A stretch of DNA of 63,300 nt from Lachnospiraceae bacterium (GTDB lineage: Bacteria; Bacillota; Clostridia; Lachnospirales; Lachnospiraceae): the NCBI GenBank assembly GCA_910573755.1, contig CAJTBO010000028.1, positions 1 to 63,300 of the forward strand, written 5' to 3'. This document shows, piece after piece, positions 36,523 to 44,733 of this stretch. The position numbers were made by a program, and so were the translations under genes. Numbering within the stretch: position 1 is the first letter of the stretch; every line of letters begins with the position of its first letter. A model generated the notes under the pieces. It made no database searches, was not told the DNA's origin, and saw nothing but the letters and a program-made list of their open reading frames with translations.

Positions 36523-38327
36523 CAGAGACGGCACAGTGGAAAGAAGAACTGGATACATACGGCTCCATTCAGAAGATGCTTATTTTTGAGGGAAATATCA
36601 ATGACCTTCAGATGCTGTCCGGAGGATCAAAGGGCGGCGAACTGGTGAGGCTGGATGAGTATCTGCATATCTATCTGAGAAGCAGGGGGTATCATACTGT
36701 CGTATTTTACAATAGGATCGACGGATTCTATAATCACTATGACGAATCGGGTAAGATGGTCGCGGATTTCCATGCGCAGGCACAGACGGGAGGCGGTTTG
36801 AAAAAGCCCGATATACAGACGGCGATGAATACGATCCGCAGGGCGCTGTCCGTGCAGGGGGACTCCGTGGCGGTGGTCATTCAGATGGCGGGACAGCTGA
36901 TAGGGAATGCGGATCATCCGGATACGGAGGAGACGGAATATCTGACGACGTTGATGCTGGCGGCAGGCGATGCGACGACGGGAAGGGCGGATAACACAAA
37001 GGGCTGGGCAAATAACGTCATTTTTTTAATGACGAACAAAGTGCAGGAACTGCCTGTCTGGTTCTACAGGTATACGCCGAACTGCAAAGTCCTGACCGTG
37101 GAATATCCGCGGGAAAAGATGAGGCGGGAGATCATTTCATCCTACAAAAGATTCAGTGACTGGAATGTGCTGGATGAGGAGGTCAAAGAAAAAACGATAC
37201 GCCGTCTGGTGGGGAAGACCGACGGTTTCACCTGTATGGAATTATGTTCCATCCTGGAACTGTGTGAGGGGAAGACCTTTGGGGAGGCGGAAGAGAAGAT
37301 ATGTGCATACCGCCACGGGAGAAAAGAAAATCCGTGGGAGGGGCTTGGACCGGATATACTGATGAATCTGGCGGAAAACATAAAGAAAGACGTGATAGGA
37401 CAGCCCAAAGCCGTCGATGCGGCGGCGGACGTTGTGATCCGGGCGGCGACGGGTATGGCCGGTCTGCAGAATGCTTCCGGGAACCGGCCCAGAGGGGTTC
37501 TGCTCTTTGCGGGGCCGACCGGCACCGGGAAAACGGAACTTGCAAAATCTCTGGCGAGAGAGGTTTTCGGGACGGAAAGCGCGATGATCCGGTTTGATAT
37601 GAGCGAGTACAGTCAGCCTCATTCGGATCAAAGGCTTTTGGGGGCACCTCCCGGATATGTAGGCTACGATGCGGGAGGAGAATTGACCAATGCGGTCAGG
37701 GCGCATCCGTTCTCCATCCTGCTGTTTGACGAGATAGAAAAGGCGGATACCGGTATTCTGGACAAATTTCTTCAGATCCTGGACGACGGGCGGATGACGG
37801 ATTCCAAAGGGGAGACAGTCTATTTTTCCGAGTGCATTATTATCTTTACAAGCAATCTGGGGCTGTCGCGTACCCTGCCGGACGGGACGAGGGAGATGCT
37901 GGCAGATCAGTCCGCAACGCTCGAGGAGCTGGAGCATACGATAGCCAGTGAGCTTCACAAAAGCTGGCGGCCGGAATTTCTGAATCGTATCGGTGAAAAT
38001 ATCATTATATTTGATTTTATCCGCAGGGAACAGGCGAAACTGATCCTGGATAAGCAGATCAGCCGGCTTGGCGAAGGACTTCGCGAGCAGAAACACGTTT
38101 CCGTTTTTATCCCGGAGGACAGCGGTATTTACAAAAGTTTACTGGAGGCCTGTCTGAAGAATCTCGAGTATGGAGGGCGGGGGATCAGAAATGTGGTGGA
38201 GCATAATCTTATTACGCCGCTGAGCCGGGAGATATCCCGGGGAAAAATACGGGCGGGCAATACTGTTGTTCTGAGGGAACTGCGTGCGGAGTGCCATCAG
38301 AAGTATATCGATTACGAAATCAGTTGA
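36519..38327 (+). CDS. ClpB/ClpA-type AAA+ unfoldase
   Basis: 602 residues. The first ~250 form a domain with AAA-like helices but no Walker A. The C-terminal part is a ClpB second-ring ATPase: Walker A 'GPTGTGKTELAKSL' near residue 330, pore loop 'PPGYVGYDAGG', Walker B 'ILLFDEIEKA' near 402, 'IFTSNLG', Arg finger 'RPEFLNRIGE' and sensor 2 'GGRGIRN'. There is no ClpP-binding loop or N-domain seen. It could unfold or remodel the toxin or the apparatus, as ClpV does for type VI sheaths, but no sheath genes are present. Confidence 0.88.
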   Translation: MTETAQWKEELDTYGSIQKMLIFEGNINDLQMLSGGSKGGELVRLDEYLHIYLRSRGYHTVVFYNRIDGFYNHYDESGKMVADFHAQAQTGGGLKKPDIQTAMNTIRRALSVQGDSVAVVIQMAGQLIGNADHPDTEETEYLTTLMLAAGDATTGRADNTKGWANNVIFLMTNKVQELPVWFYRYTPNCKVLTVEYPREKMRREIISSYKRFSDWNVLDEEVKEKTIRRLVGKTDGFTCMELCSILELCEGKTFGEAEEKICAYRHGRKENPWEGLGPDILMNLAENIKKDVIGQPKAVDAAADVVIRAATGMAGLQNASGNRPRGVLLFAGPTGTGKTELAKSLAREVFGTESAMIRFDMSEYSQPHSDQRLLGAPPGYVGYDAGGELTNAVRAHPFSILLFDEIEKADTGILDKFLQILDDGRMTDSKGETVYFSECIIIFTSNLGLSRTLPDGTREMLADQSATLEELEHTIASELHKSWRPEFLNRIGENIIIFDFIRREQAKLILDKQISRLGEGLREQKHVSVFIPEDSGIYKSLLEACLKNLEYGGRGIRNVVEHNLITPLSREISRGKIRAGNTVVLRELRAECHQKYIDYEIS

Positions 38328-38343
38328 CAGGAGAAAAGGGGAA

Positions 38344-39801
38344 ATGGCAGGGGATAATCCATACTTGGAGGACTGGGAGAGGATCAGGCATATAGCGGCG
38401 TCAATTTCCGAGCGGGAGGAGAGGGTGCGGGAGCTGCGGGGACAGGCATATGAACTGGAGTCGCGGATAACTGATCTGTCCTATGAGCCGGATGATGATG
38501 GGAATGACAGGAACGAGAGCGCACGGTCTTACTATTATGACAGATTGTACGGCATTCAGTCGGAGATCAGCTATACGGAGGGGCTGATCTCGTCGGCAAG
38601 GGATGAAGCGCACGGCATGGCGGGAAACTTCAGGCAGCAGGCGGGAGAATACGGACAGAGAGCGGCGCATACGTCAAACGCCGGGAGCGGGTTTCAGAGT
38701 CTGGAAGGATTCCGGTTCGGGGCGTCCTCCGCAAGGGCAGGCGCCGCTCTTGCAGGGCAGAGGACGGCGCACTATGAGGACCATGCGGCCGCATTGAACG
38801 AACTTGCCGCGGCTGCAGAACAGGCGGTGGAGGGATATTTCGCCGGTGCGGGATCTTCCGCTGTCCGGGAGAGGGGGGAGTACAGAAGGCAGGGACCGGA
38901 TATATCCGGCGGCGGAGACGGCCGGTCAAAGGAAAGCGCGTATCCAGGAGAAGCGGAGGAGAAAAGAGGAGGAAGCGGCAGGAATATTGCCGCGGATGCG
39001 GGGCTTGCCAGACTTGGGGCGAAGGGGGATTCCGACAGCAACAGCGGAGTGAATTTTTCGAAGATATCGCATGCGGATGTTTACATGGTGGATAATAATG
39101 TGGAGGGAAATATTACGGCAAGTCAGGCGGATGCGATATTAGCGGGGAAATGGGAGATGCCGCAGGAAGAAATCAGGGAGTACAGAGACGAAAATAATCT
39201 GGTGTGGGTGAAAGATAAAGATGAGGCGAGATTGGTTTCGAGGAGTATAGCGGAGGAGTATAATAAGAAAAAAATACTGAAAGAAAGTAAGGCAAAATTA
39301 GAGGGAAAAAAGTATTATTATGATGATAAGGGGATTTTGTATCGAGTTGAAGATGATCTAATGCCGAATAGTGATTATACACTTAATGGCTACATATATA
39401 GAACCGACGAGCAGGGGAGAATTATTTCGGCAAAAGGAAGGCTGCATATGAGAGATCGTAATCGTAGGCTTTCTATTAATGATTCTATTGATGCTATCGG
39501 AAAAGGTGACGAAAAGAAAGATGATGAAAGAGGGCATCTTATTGCGGATCTATTCGATGGTTCCTCTGACATGGGTAACTTGATAGTTCAGAATAAAATT
39601 GTTAACAGAGTTGATTATAGAAATTATGAAAAGGAGTTAGCGAAACTTGTTAAAGATGAGAAAGAAGTCAGAGTCAAAATTGTACCGGTTTATGAGAAGG
39701 CTTCAAGAAGGCCTGTTGCCTTTATTGCAATAGATATTATTGATGGAATATGTAGAGGGGAGAGGATATTCTCAAATGAAGAAAAGGAGGAAAAGACATG
39801 A
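38344..39801 (+). CDS. Modular polymorphic toxin with C-terminal DNA/RNA nuclease domain
   Basis: 485 residues in two parts. Residues 1-~265 are helical and Ala/Gly/Glu-rich with no signal peptide; residues 117-148 hold a motif shared with the small helical protein encoded two genes on. Residues ~330-485 read as a non-specific endonuclease of the EndA/NucA-like NS family, with the catalytic 'DERGHLIADLF' near residue 392, 'NLIVQNKIVNR' and 'VKIVPVYEKASRRP'. Base composition drops sharply from about 39190 on, the usual mark of an exchanged toxin tip. The ATG at 38344 has GGAGAAAAGGGG ahead. The immunity gene overlaps by 4 bases. Confidence 0.85.
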   Translation: MAGDNPYLEDWERIRHIAASISEREERVRELRGQAYELESRITDLSYEPDDDGNDRNESARSYYYDRLYGIQSEISYTEGLISSARDEAHGMAGNFRQQAGEYGQRAAHTSNAGSGFQSLEGFRFGASSARAGAALAGQRTAHYEDHAAALNELAAAAEQAVEGYFAGAGSSAVRERGEYRRQGPDISGGGDGRSKESAYPGEAEEKRGGSGRNIAADAGLARLGAKGDSDSNSGVNFSKISHADVYMVDNNVEGNITASQADAILAGKWEMPQEEIREYRDENNLVWVKDKDEARLVSRSIAEEYNKKKILKESKAKLEGKKYYYDDKGILYRVEDDLMPNSDYTLNGYIYRTDEQGRIISAKGRLHMRDRNRRLSINDSIDAIGKGDEKKDDERGHLIADLFDGSSDMGNLIVQNKIVNRVDYRNYEKELAKLVKDEKEVRVKIVPVYEKASRRPVAFIAIDIIDGICRGERIFSNEEKEEKT

Positions 39802-40175
39802 ATAATACAGTTTTTCAGGACATATTTGATAGGATATTGGAAGTATTGCCGGATGGCTGGAGAAGGCTGGTAGTTTATATAGATTATATGGGAGAAAGCA
39901 GCGGCATAAATTTTTATACGGATAATGGAGATGGTAAATATATTGACTGTTTCAGTCAGAAAGGTATCAGCAGAGAACAGCTAATCAATTTGTTTATAGA
40001 TATAGGTAAAATTCTTGCGCCGGAAAGGAGAGCATTAGACGATAAAAACAAGTGGTCTGTGATGACAATGGTAATTGATTCTGACGGAAATATGGAGGCA
40101 GAATTTGATTATACGGATATCAGCGGAAGCATTATCGAGTATGAAAGAGAGTGGAAAAATAAATACTTGAATTAA
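39798..40175 (+). CDS. Immunity protein, YezG/DUF600-like
   Basis: 125 residues, A/T-rich, directly overlapping the toxin stop (ATGA). The pattern 'VYIDYMGESSGINFYT', 'LFIDIGKILAPE' and 'WSVMTMVIDSDGNMEAEFDYTDI' is that of YezG-family antitoxins, which neutralise YeeF-type nuclease toxins of Firmicutes (family knowledge). Its composition matches the toxin tip and not the rest of the operon, so the two were probably acquired together. Confidence 0.82.
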   Translation: MNNTVFQDIFDRILEVLPDGWRRLVVYIDYMGESSGINFYTDNGDGKYIDCFSQKGISREQLINLFIDIGKILAPERRALDDKNKWSVMTMVIDSDGNMEAEFDYTDISGSIIEYEREWKNKYLN

Positions 40176-40209
40176 TGAATATAGAGATGATATCAGGAGG
40201 ATACAAATT

Positions 40210-40695
40210 ATGGGTTCAAGACTGGAAAAAGTGCGCCAAAACGTAGAAAACGCATCCCGGATCGAGCAAAAGGGCGTGGAGCAGGGAGAGAGGGATGCAT
40301 CGGAAGTCAGGGAAATAAAGTCCATCATTGAAGGGATGGACAGGGATGTGGATGACGACATCGTGGAGGCGATGGAGGCGACCAGAGAAGCGGCAAAGAG
40401 CGAGGGGGCGGATCATATGAGGACGGAGACGCACAGGACGTTGGAGAGCGGATATCAGGTGGCACAGGATGCCATTCAGGAGGGGAACGATCAGGCGGGC
40501 AGAAGCCGGCGGGCGGCTGCGGATTTTTCTTCTGTCAGAGGAGTTTCCGAATTCGGCAGCGGCACGGCGGAATCCTCCGCCGCGAAAGCGGAAAGTATTG
40601 CGGATCAGTTTGAAGGGCACGCGGAGCAGGCAAAGCAGGAGATGGAAGATACGGAAGACAGATACCGGAATCTGCTGGAAGATATCATGGGATAG
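40210..40695 (+). CDS. Small helical protein sharing a motif with the toxin N-terminal region
   Basis: 161 residues, almost all helix, no Cys, no signal peptide, no membrane helix. Residues 106-138 carry F-x-S-V-x-G, then FG, then 19 residues later F-E-x-H-A. The toxin has the same elements with the same 19-residue spacing at 117-148. It is longer than a WXG100 protein and lacks WxG. It may be a secretion partner, chaperone or structural subunit that uses the same docking signal. GGAGG precedes the ATG closely enough to act. Confidence 0.7.
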   Translation: MGSRLEKVRQNVENASRIEQKGVEQGERDASEVREIKSIIEGMDRDVDDDIVEAMEATREAAKSEGADHMRTETHRTLESGYQVAQDAIQEGNDQAGRSRRAAADFSSVRGVSEFGSGTAESSAAKAESIADQFEGHAEQAKQEMEDTEDRYRNLLEDIMG

Positions 40696-40711
40696 GATAA
40701 GGATGGCTGCT

Positions 40712-43450
40712 ATGGAATATTGTTATTATGCATTAAGATCCGTTCCGGATTTTTCTTTGAATAAATATGCCTCCCTGTCGGAGACAGGACCTTCCGGAGT
40801 CATCGCGCAGCACAGGGCATTCTGGCGCCAGTTGAATCAATGGGGGGTACTGTTCCATGGAAGTATCCATTTTTTCTATCAGTATGATCCCGGCAGGCAG
40901 CCGGGAGAGAGGATGATATTGTCTCTCAGGTTTGACGCGCCGGACAGGGAGGCGAAAAACAGTATACGGCAGATCATGTCTTCCTCCATATTGGCGCCGT
41001 ACTATGACGAACTGCTCTGCAGTGAGATAAGCTGCCTGAATGGACACCTGTATGCATGGCAGGTAAATCTGCTGAAGAAGGAGAGGTTTGTCGTATCGTC
41101 TTCCCATGAGCAGGAAAAATATTACATAGTCAGCAAATGGAAAATGAATCCGGAGGCAAGGCTGTATTCCATGCTGAGAATCATGGCGGCTTCGGACTCG
41201 CACTGTGTCTATCATGCCGCGCTTTTTCCCGTGGATTATGGAGCAAAGGCGGAGGAGAGCCTTAAGTTTATTCTGCCCCATTTAAGGGAGCGGAATTCAT
41301 TCAAGGTAAAAACGGCGCCAGGGGCGATATCCGGCGGCGGGCGGGATGAGGATGCGAAGAAGGCGCTGGAATTCTATGAAGATTTGATGTATGGTATCAC
41401 TGTTTCCCCGCATTTTCTTATGAATGTGCAGGTGCTTGCCGAAACGGAAGGAACTGCGAAACAGATTCTGGATGCGGCGGTGTGTGAAGCATTGCAGGAG
41501 GGAAACCATACGCTTTACGGAGAGCGGTTCGGACAGGGGATAGAGGATGCGGCCGCTGCGGGATTTTGCTGCTGGAGCGATCCCGGGGCGCCTGAGCATC
41601 TGATGTATCTGCCTCATCTGATGACATTGGAGGAGGCGGTGCCGTTTGTCATGCTGCCGGTATTATATCCGGGAGAATTTATTGAGATGCCGAAGGAGAC
41701 CGTTCCGGCGAAGAAAGAGGGTATGCTGATCGGACATGATACGCAGAGACATGAGATATGCTATCCGTGGAACCGGCTGGCGCAGCACGCTTTTCTTGCC
41801 GGTATGCCGGGCAGCGGTAAGACCAATACGATGATGTACTTTATGGCGCAGATGCACCGGGAGGGGATTCCGGTTCTGGTGCTGGAACCGGCAAAAAGGG
41901 AATACAGGGTTCTGGCGGCAGATCCTGCCATGAGAGATATATCCCTGTTTTCCCCCGGGGCAAACAGTATGTTTCCGCTGCATATCAATCCGTTTGAGTT
42001 TCCGAAAGGAATGAAACTGGCAGACCATATCAACCGGCTGCTGGACGTATTTAACGGAACATTCCAGCTTGATCCCCCGATGCCGATGCTTCTGACGGAA
42101 GGGATTCAGAATTGCTACGAAAAACTGCTCTGGCTTCCGGGGATGGTAAACCGGGGAGAACTGGAATATCCGACAATGTCAATGTTATATACCGAGATTG
42201 AGACGCTGCTGGATAAATATCAGTATGCGGAGGAGGTCAGAAGTAATCTGCAGTCCATTCTGCAGGTGCGTATCGGTTCCCTGCTGGCGCGGGAGATGGG
42301 GGATATCTTTGATGTGAAGGGCTCCACCTTTGCGCCGGAGGAGTGGCTTGAAAAAAGCGCTGTGATAGAATTGGCATCCATGGGGAGCGGGCCGGCCAAT
42401 TTTATGACTTTAATGTTGATGACCCTGATCAGGGAGGTTCTGGATGTACGGATATATGATGCGGAGAAGTTTGGGGGCCGTCCGAGACATGCCATATATC
42501 TGGAGGAGGCGCATAATCTGATCGCCAATACCGGCATACAGCAGGCGGGCGTCACAGATCCCAAGATTTCGGCGACTGCATTTATCACAAAGATGCTCGC
42601 GGAGGTAAGGGCGCTCGGTGAATGTATGGTGATCGCGGATCAGCTGCCTACGGCTATGGCTCCGGAGGTGGTAAAGAACACCTCGCTGAAGATTGCCCTG
42701 CGGCTGACGGCACAGGATGAAAGAGCACTGCTGGGGGCGGCGATGTCTGCGGACGAAGTACAGTCCGAGCAGATGGCAACGTTCAGTCAGGGACAGTGCC
42801 TGGTAAGCTATGAGGGGCTGTTAAGGCCTTTTGAGATGCAGATTCCCGGATATAAAGAGGATGGTTTCGCGGACGATGCGTATATGCTGAAGTGTGTGCT
42901 GTGCAGCGAACTGTACCATGAGAATATGCTGCAGAGCGCCAGGATCATGGAGATAAAATTCAGGGAAAAGCAGGAGAGGCTTTTATCGGAAAACCGGAAG
43001 CTGTATGATAGGATAGAGTGTGTCAGAAAAAAGTGGAAAGATAATGCAGACATTGTATATATGGAGAATGAAGGGGAAGAAGGATATACCGCATCAGATG
43101 AAATGCAAAAATGGTTAACCGAGAAGAGAAAGCTTCAAAACACTTACGGAAATCTGATGAAAGGGTGGTGCAGGCTTTCACTGGATATTACTTTGTATGT
43201 GGGAGTTACTTATTTAAGAAGGCAGAGGCTGGCGGACTGGGAGGCGGATTTTTCGGAGGAAGAGAAAAGGCGCGCCACGGCGGCACATAACAAATGGCTG
43301 GATTTGATGACAAAGCTTTACAGCGATATAAAGACAGCGCGTGCGGGATTCAAAAATACGGCGGAAAAATTGGCTATGAAGCCTTTGGATGAACTGGAAG
43401 AGCAGTTTATCAGACAACAGGAAATTATCAAGAGAGGCTGGGTTATATAG
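40712..43450 (+). CDS. HerA/VirB4-like P-loop ATPase with C-terminal coiled coil
   Basis: About 912 residues. The first ~330 are unfamiliar. The HerA/DUF87-type motor follows: Walker A 'GMPGSGKTNTM' near residue 365, 'VLVLEPAKREYRVL', Walker B 'AIYLEEAHNLI' near 595, and 'VIADQLPTAMAPEVVKN'. Residues ~745-912 are coiled coil. ATG 40712 has AAGGA with better spacing than ATG 40703. It is last gene of the operon, with a terminator 20 bases later. Hexameric HerA-type motors pump DNA or drive secretion (VirB4). This is the second motor ATPase of the system besides the FtsK-like protein. Confidence 0.85.
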   Translation: MEYCYYALRSVPDFSLNKYASLSETGPSGVIAQHRAFWRQLNQWGVLFHGSIHFFYQYDPGRQPGERMILSLRFDAPDREAKNSIRQIMSSSILAPYYDELLCSEISCLNGHLYAWQVNLLKKERFVVSSSHEQEKYYIVSKWKMNPEARLYSMLRIMAASDSHCVYHAALFPVDYGAKAEESLKFILPHLRERNSFKVKTAPGAISGGGRDEDAKKALEFYEDLMYGITVSPHFLMNVQVLAETEGTAKQILDAAVCEALQEGNHTLYGERFGQGIEDAAAAGFCCWSDPGAPEHLMYLPHLMTLEEAVPFVMLPVLYPGEFIEMPKETVPAKKEGMLIGHDTQRHEICYPWNRLAQHAFLAGMPGSGKTNTMMYFMAQMHREGIPVLVLEPAKREYRVLAADPAMRDISLFSPGANSMFPLHINPFEFPKGMKLADHINRLLDVFNGTFQLDPPMPMLLTEGIQNCYEKLLWLPGMVNRGELEYPTMSMLYTEIETLLDKYQYAEEVRSNLQSILQVRIGSLLAREMGDIFDVKGSTFAPEEWLEKSAVIELASMGSGPANFMTLMLMTLIREVLDVRIYDAEKFGGRPRHAIYLEEAHNLIANTGIQQAGVTDPKISATAFITKMLAEVRALGECMVIADQLPTAMAPEVVKNTSLKIALRLTAQDERALLGAAMSADEVQSEQMATFSQGQCLVSYEGLLRPFEMQIPGYKEDGFADDAYMLKCVLCSELYHENMLQSARIMEIKFREKQERLLSENRKLYDRIECVRKKWKDNADIVYMENEGEEGYTASDEMQKWLTEKRKLQNTYGNLMKGWCRLSLDITLYVGVTYLRRQRLADWEADFSEEEKRRATAAHNKWLDLMTKLYSDIKTARAGFKNTAEKLAMKPLDELEEQFIRQQEIIKRGWVI

Positions 43451-43470
43451 GAAGTAGAAGAATAAAAAGC

Positions 43471-43500
43471 GAATAGCCGCATACGCGGCTATTCGTTTTT
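43471..43500 (+). terminator. Terminator of the 13-gene operon
   Basis: CGAATAGCCGC pairs with GCGGCTATTCG across a 3-4-base loop, followed by a TTTTT run. Confidence 0.9.
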
Positions 43501-43524
43501 CGATACTGCGGCAGGATTTTCCGT

Positions 43525-44733
43525 TTAATCCGTTTTTTCGGCTTCCTCCTCTTCCGGATAATATTTCCGGGAAATATATGTGGAGGTATCCACATCCGTA
43601 CCCTCCGGCACAAAATGTATCACGCCGATCGTACCGCTAAAAGCAGGGGAGAAGATATGCTCCCGAAGCTGTTCGGTGATCATACCGTCCCAGGGAGCAT
43701 GCAGGTGTCCTGCAAGTACCTGTTTTACCTGAGTATCTTCACTGAAAATAAGATTGAGGTAACTCCACATCGTATCATTCGGCTGGTAATCAGGACCGAC
43801 CCAGTAGTAAGGCTTGTTTCTGACCTTCATGGATAGCGTTTTTAAAGAATCATCCACATTGGAACCGTAGGGAACGTGGGTAACTGCAATGACCGGCTTG
43901 TTTTCCTTTGCGGCATTTTCATATTGTTTTTCCACAATGGAGAAATTTTCATCCGTGATATTTTTGGTGGAGTTATTAATACCGATCAGTACAAATTCCC
44001 CCATATCCAGATATTTTTTCTCAGGGTCGTCTCCGTCGATCCTCTCGTGGAGTTCATAGATATCCTGCTGTGTGAAATTATCCCCCACATACCATGCACC
44101 GTAGTCATGGTCCGCGCGGATATATAAAATCTGTTCTTTATCATAGCGCAGTTCGTCATATCCTTTCTGAAATACTTCCATATTGGATATGCTGCAATAG
44201 TCCATCATGTCGCCGCCGAATATAAGCGCATCGTAATCGCCGGCATTAAGGCATTTTACGATGTCCGGCCACAGATCTTCGGCATGTACGCCGTCTTCTG
44301 TAACGGAAAGAGTTTCATAGCGGCCGGCTATTTTAATCATAGAGCCTTCCGAGACGCCGCCGGGTTCATGGTCGGTGATCAGATGCAGATCACTGACCCA
44401 GGCGATTTTGTATTCCTTACTGAGGCCTTCCAGAGGAACATATATTTCTTCCAGAGTGAGATTGTATTCCGGTTCGGGGTATATAATCTGCGTATCTTCG
44501 GTTTCGGACGTCATATCGCTTTCGGATATTTCCGTTTCTTTTGGAGGCAGAAATTCTTCTGCCTCCGGACTTTCCGTTTTTTTCGTTGTGTCTTCAGGAT
44601 TGAAAGCAAATAAAAACAGGATAACGGATACCGCACAGAGAAGTGCTGCCGTAATACAGGAGAACAGAAGAATATTTTTTCTTTGCCTCATTTTGCGTTT
44701 CAATCTTTTTAAAAATTTTTTGTGTGTTCTCAT
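43525..44733 (-). CDS. Membrane-anchored calcineurin-like phosphoesterase
   Basis: 402 residues. A basic start and one hydrophobic helix (~22-43) place the enzyme outside the membrane. An acidic linker follows. Metal-binding motifs are 'WVSDLHL', 'FGGDMMD', 'IRADHDYG' (in the GNHD position), 'AVTHVPYG' and 'LAGHLHAPWDG'. Substrate unknown; the fold covers phosphomonoesterases, diesterases and nucleotidases. Its ATG overlaps the stop of the 804-residue zinc-ribbon gene (4 bases), so the two are one operon, which ties it to the surface proteins of this region. Confidence 0.88.
   Translation of the reverse strand: MRTHKKFLKRLKRKMRQRKNILLFSCITAALLCAVSVILFLFAFNPEDTTKKTESPEAEEFLPPKETEISESDMTSETEDTQIIYPEPEYNLTLEEIYVPLEGLSKEYKIAWVSDLHLITDHEPGGVSEGSMIKIAGRYETLSVTEDGVHAEDLWPDIVKCLNAGDYDALIFGGDMMDYCSISNMEVFQKGYDELRYDKEQILYIRADHDYGAWYVGDNFTQQDIYELHERIDGDDPEKKYLDMGEFVLIGINNSTKNITDENFSIVEKQYENAAKENKPVIAVTHVPYGSNVDDSLKTLSMKVRNKPYYWVGPDYQPNDTMWSYLNLIFSEDTQVKQVLAGHLHAPWDGMITEQLREHIFSPAFSGTIGVIHFVPEGTDVDTSTYISRKYYPEEEEAEKTD

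Noticed and set aside
36519-38327. ClpV of a type VI secretion system
   Set aside because: No sheath, tube, baseplate or TssJLM genes are present, and only one full ATPase ring with ClpB-like motifs is seen.
40210-40695. WXG100-type secretion protein
   Set aside because: Helical and small, but it lacks the WxG turn and is ~60 residues longer, so I call only a small helical protein with a toxin-shared motif.
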